Position numbers and translations under genes: made by a program
In this document: positions 1 through 4,568 of the stretch, piece by piece
Position numbering within the stretch: the stretch's first letter is position 1
Layout: each line of letters starts with the position of its first letter
Assembly (NCBI GenBank): GCA_019241495.1
Contig: JAFAWZ010000087.1
Location: forward strand, 1 to 10,685
Direction: 5' to 3'
Source of the DNA: Acidimicrobiales bacterium
GTDB lineage: Bacteria > Actinomycetota > Acidimicrobiia > Acidimicrobiales > Palsa-688
DNA: 10,685 nucleotides
The notes under the pieces: generated by a model
The model's input: only the letters and a program-made list of their open reading frames with translations
What the model was told of the DNA's origin: nothing
Databases searched by the model: none

Positions 1-276
1 GGTGCCGTCCCGGGCCAGGCACGTCCCAAGGAGGGAGCGGGAGGCGGCGGCTTCCTTGGCCGTGTTGTTCGACGAGGGCGCCACGGCTTGGACCACCTCC
101 ACGACGACCGCCCCGACGACGAGGGCGACCGGGATCATCCGCCAGCGGCTGCGCCAGGCCGGCCGGGGCACCTTGGTCGGCACTCCGAGGAGGCTCCAAC
201 CCGGTGGCATGGGGGGAGTGTCGAGGCCGGGAGCCCACTTGACCCAGTCGACCACGCTGGCGTCGTAGAAGCTCAC
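1..276 (-). CDS. Membrane-anchored protein of unknown function, N-terminal part (runs off left edge)
   Basis: The first 92 codons of a leftward gene can be read from a GTG at 276 to the window edge without a stop, with strongly G/C-biased third positions as in the other real genes here. The product starts MSFYDASVVDWVKWAPG. It has a proline-rich cytoplasmic-looking stretch to about residue 40, an arginine cluster (R42, R44, R46), then one hydrophobic segment at about 48-66 (MIPVALVVGAVVVEVVQAV). Positive residues before the segment suggest N-terminus in, with the rest outside. The exported part begins with a Ser/Ala/Asn-rich linker and a Cys (C86) in LLGTCLARDGT. That beginning is vaguely like the actinobacterial 'septum formation'/LppU-type extracytoplasmic domains (GDC..DGT), which is only a guess. 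A second in-frame GTG at 345 is possible. The GTG at 276 has no clear ribosome-binding site. Function not recognised; the remainder is outside the window. Confidence 0.65.
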   Translation of the reverse strand, partial: MSFYDASVVDWVKWAPGLDTPPMPPGWSLLGVPTKVPRPAWRSRWRMIPVALVVGAVVVEVVQAVAPSSNNTAKEAAASRSLLGTCLARDGT

Positions 277-357
277 CCCCCCGTCCGGCTCCCGACGCCA
301 CCGAACCCCGCGATGAACCGTCTCCCCCCGGTCGCTACCCGGCACGGGTCCCTAGTT

Positions 358-387
358 CAGGGATGGACAGTCCAGGGATGGACCAAT
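358..387. repeat. Two-copy 15-bp tandem repeat
   Basis: The 11-mer CAGGGATGGAC occurs at 358-368 and again at 373-383, a 15-bp period. The first copy overlaps a small inverted repeat, TCCCT (349-353) with AGGGA (359-363). It lies upstream of the left-edge gene and downstream of mutM, so an operator role for the left-edge gene is possible. No promoter hexamers are convincing next to it. Confidence 0.5.
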
Positions 388-412
388 CTGCCGGTCTCTT
401 TGTGACCCCATC

Positions 413-467
413 CGTTCTTTGTGACGCGTCAACCGCCAATAGTGCGGTCAACGCGTCACAAAGAGCG
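413..467 (-). terminator. Long hairpin after mutM: putative terminator or 3' RNA element
   Basis: TCTTTGTGACGCGT at 416-429 is perfectly inverted at 451-464. Inside it, 432-436 pairs with 444-448 around a 7-nt loop (437-443). The two positions between the stems (430/450 and 431/449) are C-A mismatches on the plus strand but become U-G and G-U wobbles on the minus strand. Leftward RNA therefore folds into a continuous 21-bp stem. It starts 23 nt after the mutM stop codon, where a terminator of the dut-mutM transcript would be expected. There is no U-tract, so it may instead protect the 3' end. An operator role for the left-edge gene is the alternative, since a third copy of TCTTTGTGAC lies at 397-406. 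Confidence 0.55.
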
Positions 468-489
468 TGTCCTGGCGAGAGCTGGCTGC

Positions 490-1350
490 TCACTTGAGCA
501 GGCGGGAGAGGCGGCGGTCGGCGAGGGGCCGGCCTCCCGTCTGGCAGGTCGGGCAGTACTGGAGCGACTTGCTGGAGAACGACACCTCGCGGATGGTGTC
601 GCCGCAAACCGGGCAGGGCAGGCCGGTGCGGCCGTGCACGGCCAAACCTGTCTTCTTCTCCGACTTGAGACCTGATGCCGCCAGCCCTACCGAGCGCTGC
701 ACCGCCGCGTTGAGGATGGCCACGAGCGCCTCGTAGAGGCGGTCGATCTCGTCGCCGGTCAGCTTGGCGGCCGGCTTGTAAGGGGACAGGCGGGCGGCGT
801 GCAACACCTCGTCGGAGTATGCGTTACCGACTCCGGCCAACACGGCCTGGTCGGTCAGGACGGTTTTGATGTTCCCGGTCGATGCGCTCAACGCCCCAGT
901 CAGCGCATCAAGGCTGAACCCGGCATCGAGGGGGTCGGGGCCCAACCGGGCCACGCCCTCGACCTGGGTCGGGTCGCTTACCACCCACAAAGCCAGGCGT
1001 TTCTCGGTGCCCTGTTCAGTCACGTCAAAACCCGACCCGGAGGAAAGCCCGACCCGCAACGCCAACGGCCCGCGCCCGGGGCGCACCCGGGCGGGCGGAA
1101 CCTTCTCCCGCCAGTGCACCCAGCCCCCACGGGCCAAGTGCATCACCAACCACAGGTCGCCCGCCGAGATGGCCACGTGCTTGCCGAATCGGCGCACGTC
1201 GGCCACGTTCTGGCCCACGAGGGCCTCGACGGGGGGGCTGAACGTCTTGAGGGCGGAGAGTGCGCCGACCTCCGCCCGGGCCACCTCCTGCCCGGCGCAC
1301 TGCTCCCGCAAGAACACGGCCAGCGCCTCGACTTCCGGCAGCTCCGGCAC
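490..1350 (-). CDS. mutM: Fpg/Nei-family DNA glycosylase (formamidopyrimidine-DNA glycosylase type)
   Basis: This is a 286-residue base-excision repair enzyme of the Fpg/Nei family. These enzymes excise oxidised purines such as 8-oxoguanine and FapyG and cut the backbone by beta/delta elimination. Visible landmarks are MPELPEVE at the N-terminus (catalytic proline and glutamate after Met removal), K57 in RRFGKHV at the usual lysine position, the H2TH-region motif GVGNAYSDEVLHAARLSP with N176, and a C-terminal zinc finger C246-x2-C249-x16-C266-x2-C269. Odd points: the strand usually reading H-L-x-M-x-G reads HLARGG, the zinc-finger arginine that contacts phosphate is K261, and about 17 residues (TGGRPLADRRLSRLLK) follow the finger where Fpg normally stops. 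The exact damage preference is therefore uncertain. The start is GTG, 3 bp after the dut stop, with a weak GGGA 9 nt upstream. It is almost certainly cotranscribed with dut. Confidence 0.9.
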   Translation of the reverse strand: MPELPEVEALAVFLREQCAGQEVARAEVGALSALKTFSPPVEALVGQNVADVRRFGKHVAISAGDLWLVMHLARGGWVHWREKVPPARVRPGRGPLALRVGLSSGSGFDVTEQGTEKRLALWVVSDPTQVEGVARLGPDPLDAGFSLDALTGALSASTGNIKTVLTDQAVLAGVGNAYSDEVLHAARLSPYKPAAKLTGDEIDRLYEALVAILNAAVQRSVGLAASGLKSEKKTGLAVHGRTGLPCPVCGDTIREVSFSSKSLQYCPTCQTGGRPLADRRLSRLLK

Positions 1351-1353
1351 CGC

Positions 1354-1791
1354 TCAACGTCCCGTGTGGCCGAAACCGCCCATCCCGCGGGAGCTGGCGG
1401 GCAGATCGGGGGTGGGAACGAAGGTGACCTCTTCCACCGGCTGGATCACGAGCTGGGCGATCCGGTCACCCCGCGAGATCTCGAAGTCGGAGCTCGGGTC
1501 GGTGTTGATCACGATCACGGCCAGCTCGTCACGGTAGCCCGAGTCGATGAGGCCCGGGCTGTTCGCCAGGGTGATCCCATGCCGTAAGGCTAGGCCGCTG
1601 CGAGGCTGCACGAACCCGGCGTAGCCCTCGGGAATGGCGAGACTGATCCCGGTGGGCACGAGGGCCCGGCCGCCCCCCGCCTTGACCACCGCGGCGGTGC
1701 GGGCGTACAGATCAGCCCCGGCGTCGCCACGCCGGGCGTACGACGGTAGAGGCAGGTCCGGGTCGAGCTGCAACATGGGGATCTGGAGCAC
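1354..1791 (-). CDS. dut: Deoxyuridine 5'-triphosphate nucleotidohydrolase (dUTPase)
   Basis: Trimeric dUTPase: it hydrolyses dUTP to dUMP and PPi, keeping uracil out of DNA and feeding thymidylate synthesis. All five family motifs are present in order: GDAGADLYA (22-30), PRSGLA (63-68), NSPGLIDSGYRDEL (77-90, catalytic D83 and uracil-contacting Y86), RGDRIAQLV (108-116) and the P-loop-like C-terminal RGMGGFGHTG (135-144). At 145 residues it is close to the family norm (mycobacterial Dut is about 154). The reading frame stays open upstream, but that extension is antisense to orn and unlike the family. I start at GTG 1791 because it gives the short lead-in before LDPDLPLP seen in relatives and sits 6 nt after a TACCGT -10 hexamer. 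ATG 1776 (140 residues) is the alternative. It is the first gene of the dut-mutM pair, divergent from orn. Confidence 0.93.
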   Translation of the reverse strand: MLQIPMLQLDPDLPLPSYARRGDAGADLYARTAAVVKAGGGRALVPTGISLAIPEGYAGFVQPRSGLALRHGITLANSPGLIDSGYRDELAVIVINTDPSSDFEISRGDRIAQLVIQPVEEVTFVPTPDLPASSRGMGGFGHTGR

Positions 1792-1797
1792 CGGTCC

Positions 1798-1827
1798 ACG
1801 GTAGCCATCGGCTGCGCCATGAAGCTG
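1798..1827 (-). promoter_or_regulatory. Putative dut-mutM promoter (leaderless geometry)
   Basis: On the minus strand, TACCGT (1803-1798) fits the TAnnnT -10 consensus and is followed by 6 nt and then GTG 1791, so transcription would begin at or beside the start codon. The upstream CAGCTTCA (1827-1820) is repeated in inverted orientation in the orn promoter. No good TTGACA is present. Confidence 0.45.
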
Positions 1828-1860
1828 CCGCGAAACCCGCGGGTGGGAGAAGTAGTGCGA

Positions 1861-1893
1861 CAGCTTCAAACGACGCAGGCCGTTCGGTAGGGT
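1861..1893 (+). promoter_or_regulatory. Putative orn promoter (leaderless geometry)
   Basis: TAGGGT at 1888-1893 fits TAnnnT and is 7 nt before the GTG start at 1901. TTCAAA at 1865-1870 gives a 17-bp spacer and matches four of six positions of TTGACA. It lies in CAGCTTCA (1861-1868), the mirror of the element on the dut side. The same TAGGGT could be read as a weak Shine-Dalgarno (AGGG), so leaderless translation is an inference. Confidence 0.45.
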
Positions 1894-1900
1894 CGGCCCG

Positions 1901-2458
<558 letters not shown>

Positions 2459-2550
2459 AGGTTAAAAGTCTGCTGAAACTGGCGAAGGACCCTGGCCTGG
2501 CCGGCTCTCAACTGGCACGATGGCATGACACCGTCAGCTGGCGTGGGCCC

Positions 2551-2580
2551 TAGGCTCCGCCGGCAGAACAAGCAGGAGGT
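2551..2580 (+). promoter_or_regulatory. Putative -10 element and strong ribosome-binding site of the small hypothetical gene
   Basis: TAGGCT (2551-2556) fits the TAnnnT -10 form; the -35 region is poor (TGACAC at 2526-2531, 19-bp spacer). AGGAGGT (2574-2580) is a near-perfect Shine-Dalgarno, 3 nt before the GTG at 2584. Unlike several neighbours, this gene therefore has a conventional leader of roughly 20 nt. Confidence 0.5.
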
Positions 2581-2583
2581 GTC

Positions 2584-2925
2584 GTGAGCGAGCTGCATGC
2601 GAGCGAACCAGCCGGACGTGGCCACGACGAGTTCGTGGAGGACGCGTTGGGCCACCGCAAGCGGGTGTCCCGCCAGGTCCGCCACAATGCCCGGACCCGA
2701 CTCCATGCCTTGGTCGGAGACGAAGAGGCCCTGGAGGACGCCGACCTCCTCTGCCCCGCACCGCCCCACGACCTCGGTCGCAAGGCGTCGCCGGCCCCCA
2801 AACGGGATCCCAAACCGGGGCGCCGCCAAGGGTTCAAGGTCTGGAAGACGCCGTTCTGGAAGCGGCGGCGCTCTCTGTGGGCGGAACGCAACGCCGCTAC
2901 CCGGCGGCTGATGGAAGCCGAGTAG
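2584..2925 (+). CDS. Small basic hypothetical protein (113 aa)
   Basis: The GTG start is preceded by a strong AGGAGGT ribosome-binding site and a plausible -10 element, which separates it from overlapping reading frames on the other strand. I do not recognise the family. The protein is highly charged and soluble-looking, with no signal peptide or membrane segment. The N-terminal half mixes acidic stretches (HDEFVED 14-20; GDEEALEDAD 45-54) with arginine/histidine-rich helix-like sequence (about 24-43). The C-terminal third is strongly basic and aromatic (KVWKTPFWKRRRSLW, 85-99). A nucleic-acid or phosphate-rich partner would fit that composition, but this is only inferred from charge. It ends 12 bp before the convergent msrB stop and stands alone between orn and msrB. 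Confidence 0.72.
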   Translation: MSELHASEPAGRGHDEFVEDALGHRKRVSRQVRHNARTRLHALVGDEEALEDADLLCPAPPHDLGRKASPAPKRDPKPGRRQGFKVWKTPFWKRRRSLWAERNAATRRLMEAE

Positions 2926-2937
2926 CGAGCCAGCTCC

Positions 2938-3336
2938 TCAGGCCGAGCCCGGCTCGAAATCGAGAGCCAGGGAGTTCATGCAGTAGCGAAGGCCGGTCGG
3001 TTGGGGCCCGTCGTCGAAGACATGGCCCAGGTGGCTGTTGCATCTCCGGCAGCGCACCTCGGTCCTGGCCATCCCGTGCGTGCGGTCCTCTACCAGCTCG
3101 ACAGCCTCGGCGACCTTGGGTTCGTAGAAGCTGGGCCATCCGCTGCCCGACTCGAACTTGGTGGCCGAGTCGAACAACACCGCCCCGCAAGCCGCGCACC
3201 GGTATGTCCCGTCGTCGTGGTTGTGCACGTACTTGCCCGACCAGGGTCGCTCGGTCCCGGCCCGGCGCAACACGTCGTACTGCTCAGGGGTCAGCTCGGC
3301 CTGCCACTCCTCATCGGTCTTGTTGATCTCGGCCAT
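2938..3336 (-). CDS. msrB: Peptide-methionine (R)-S-oxide reductase
   Basis: MsrB reduces the R-epimer of methionine sulfoxide in proteins, normally recycled through thioredoxin, and so repairs oxidised proteins in the cytoplasm. The 132-residue product shows the zinc-binding pairs C47-x2-C50 and C96-x2-C99, the GSGWPSFYEP motif (64-73), HLGHVFDDGP (102-111) and the catalytic cysteine C119 in RYCMNSLAL. Length and motif order are typical. The frame is open further upstream, but ATG 3336 gives the usual short N-terminus (MAEINKTDEEW) and lies 22 bp after the stop of the upstream VOC gene. The two are probably cotranscribed, although a -10-like TACTCT (3349-3344) sits 7 nt before the ATG. No Shine-Dalgarno is visible. 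Confidence 0.95.
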   Translation of the reverse strand: MAEINKTDEEWQAELTPEQYDVLRRAGTERPWSGKYVHNHDDGTYRCAACGAVLFDSATKFESGSGWPSFYEPKVAEAVELVEDRTHGMARTEVRCRRCNSHLGHVFDDGPQPTGLRYCMNSLALDFEPGSA

Positions 3337-3343
3337 GATCGGA

Positions 3344-3349
3344 AGAGTA
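3344..3349 (-). promoter_or_regulatory. Possible internal -10 hexamer before msrB
   Basis: TACTCT on the minus strand fits TAnnnT and is 7 nt before ATG 3336, the same geometry as the dut, orn, VOC and cyclase starts. There is no recognisable -35 element, and the 22-bp gap to the upstream gene makes simple cotranscription equally likely. Confidence 0.28.
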
Positions 3350-3358
3350 CCGGCAGGC

Positions 3359-3868
3359 TCAGACCTTGGCCGGGAAAGAGACCCCGACGCCGCCCCGGGT
3401 GCCGCCTCCATAACGAGCCCGCTCGGCAGCCAGATCGAGCGGCCGAGTCACGACCTCGGCTTCAGCGGGAAGAAGGTCGGCCGGCACCAGCCACGAAACC
3501 TCGAACTCCAATCCGTCGGGGTCCTTGGCGTACAACGCTTTGGTGGTCCCGTGATCGGAGGCCCCCACCAGGCTGGCCGCCTGGCGGAGCTTGGTGGCCA
3601 GCCGGTCGAGCTCATCGAGGGTGTCCACCTCCCAGGCGATGTGGTAGAGGCCAACCATGCCCTGCCCAGCCCGGGAGGGCTCGGCGGCCGGGCCGATCTG
3701 GAACAGGCCGAGATCGTGGTCGTTGTTGCTCGCCGGGGCCTGCAAGAAGGCGGCTTGGCCCGGGATCTCGAAGCGGACCCGAAAGTCGAGGACATCCCGA
3801 TAGAAGGCGACCGAGCGGGCGACATCGCGTACGTACAACACGGCGTGGTTCATGCGGGTAACGGGCAC
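3359..3868 (-). CDS. VOC-superfamily (glyoxalase/extradiol dioxygenase fold) protein
   Basis: A 169-residue vicinal-oxygen-chelate protein. Two beta-alpha-beta-beta-beta modules are visible: MNHAVLYVRDVARSVAFYRDVLDF (6-29) opens the first and YHIAWEVDTLDELDRL (75-90) the second, which closes with YAKDPDGLEFEV (113-124). Likely metal ligands are H8, H76 and E123, matching the two-histidine, one-carboxylate pattern of CatE-like extradiol dioxygenases and other VOC enzymes. The substrate cannot be told from sequence; dioxygenase, glyoxalase-like and resistance-type activities share this fold. About 45 residues follow the fold. The GTG 3868 start is 6 nt after TAGCCT. The GGAAGG next to it is too close to act as a ribosome-binding site, so leaderless translation is favoured; M6 (ATG 3853) is the alternative. 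It is followed by msrB. Confidence 0.88.
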   Translation of the reverse strand: MPVTRMNHAVLYVRDVARSVAFYRDVLDFRVRFEIPGQAAFLQAPASNNDHDLGLFQIGPAAEPSRAGQGMVGLYHIAWEVDTLDELDRLATKLRQAASLVGASDHGTTKALYAKDPDGLEFEVSWLVPADLLPAEAEVVTRPLDLAAERARYGGGTRGGVGVSFPAKV

Positions 3869-3874
3869 CTTCCA

Positions 3875-3905
3875 AGGCTACGCCCGATCGGAGCAGATCG
3901 GTTCA
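3875..3905 (-). promoter_or_regulatory. Putative promoter of the VOC-msrB pair
   Basis: On the minus strand, TAGCCT (3880-3875) precedes GTG 3868 by 6 nt. A -35-like CTGAAC lies about 20 bp upstream and overlaps the stop codon of the PilZ gene. The cyclase promoter has a similar TTGAAC. Confidence 0.42.
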
Positions 3906-4493
3906 GCCGGCTGTCAGCTCGACCAGACGGGTGTAGTCGTGGGCGGCCAGATCCAAGAAGGCCATGCGGTAGCGCCAACCGTCCCCCAAATCCTCTGACG
4001 CCACCGTCGAGACGCCAGAAACCACGGAGGTCCCATCGGGCAGGCTGAGGATCACCACTGGGTCCCCCTCCCCCTCCACTGGACGGAGGGTCTCGGCGCA
4101 CAGCCCGCCCACGCTCAGATCCACAGTGCGCCCGGGCACCCCCTCCAGGCGTACGCCTTCCTTCACCGGACACAGGGTCACGGCCAGGTCCATCCGGTGC
4201 CGGGGCCACTTCCGCCGCTGTATGCGCTCCACCGCTGCGTCTGGTGCAGTCGCCACCTCGGAGCCATACATCAGCGCCTTGCCGCAGATCCGGTAGAGGG
4301 CGTCGACCGCGAAGACGCTGACGAGGACTTCCCGGGTCACCGGCTCAGCGGACAGCTGTTGGTCACACCGGATGGTCAAGGTGGAGCCGGTCTCGGCCGT
4401 CACCCGGCCCGGGAGCTGGGTACCCTCGCTCTCGACGAGCGCACTTTCCCCCACGAAGCGGACCGTGACCTCTCCGTCCTCCGTCCTCACCAC
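3903..4493 (-). CDS. PilZ-domain protein (putative c-di-GMP receptor, YcgR-like N-terminal domain)
   Basis: The product is 196 residues from GTG 4493. The N-terminal part (about 8-80) is beta-rich, as in the YcgR-type N-terminal domains that precede PilZ. The C-terminal PilZ domain carries both c-di-GMP-binding signatures: R94-x3-R98 in QRRKWPRHR, and D125-x-S127-x2-G130 in TVDLSVGGL. It therefore probably binds c-di-GMP in the cytoplasm and relays it to a partner (motility, envelope or transcription targets are all known for PilZ proteins); the partner is not shown here. The start is uncertain: GTG 4493, GTG 4490 and TTG 4505 are in frame and none has a good ribosome-binding site. The much longer open frame upstream is antisense to the cyclase and is discarded. 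It is divergent from the cyclase/ATPase gene, 75 bp away. Confidence 0.85.
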   Translation of the reverse strand: MVRTEDGEVTVRFVGESALVESEGTQLPGRVTAETGSTLTIRCDQQLSAEPVTREVLVSVFAVDALYRICGKALMYGSEVATAPDAAVERIQRRKWPRHRMDLAVTLCPVKEGVRLEGVPGRTVDLSVGGLCAETLRPVEGEGDPVVILSLPDGTSVVSGVSTVASEDLGDGWRYRMAFLDLAAHDYTRLVELTAG

Positions 4494-4531
4494 AAGACCA
4501 GTCAAGCACCCCGGGGGGCGGGTTGGCGCTT

Positions 4532-4562
4532 TTGAACGAGTCGGGCACCCGCCGTCTAGATT
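4532..4562 (+). promoter_or_regulatory. Putative promoter of the cyclase/ATPase gene (leaderless geometry)
   Basis: TTGAAC (4532-4537) and TAGATT (4557-4562) are separated by 19 bp. The -10 is 6 nt before GTG 4569, so the transcript would start at the initiation codon. No Shine-Dalgarno is visible. Confidence 0.5.
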
Positions 4563-4568
4563 CGCGCC

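Noticed and set aside
421..460. CRP/FNR-type operator (TGTGA...TCACA) in the mutM downstream hairpin
   Set aside because: TGTGA and TCACA are far apart (over 25 bp) and the local palindrome TGACGCGTCA has the wrong spacing for a CRP site. RNA pairing explains the symmetry better.
799..1587. Rightward frame of 262 codons over mutM and dut
   Set aside because: Antisense to two well-supported enzymes and spans their junction.
3158..4048. Long rightward open frame (296 codons) across msrB and the VOC gene
   Set aside because: Antisense to two recognisable genes and the PilZ 3' end; unbiased codon use and no family resemblance.
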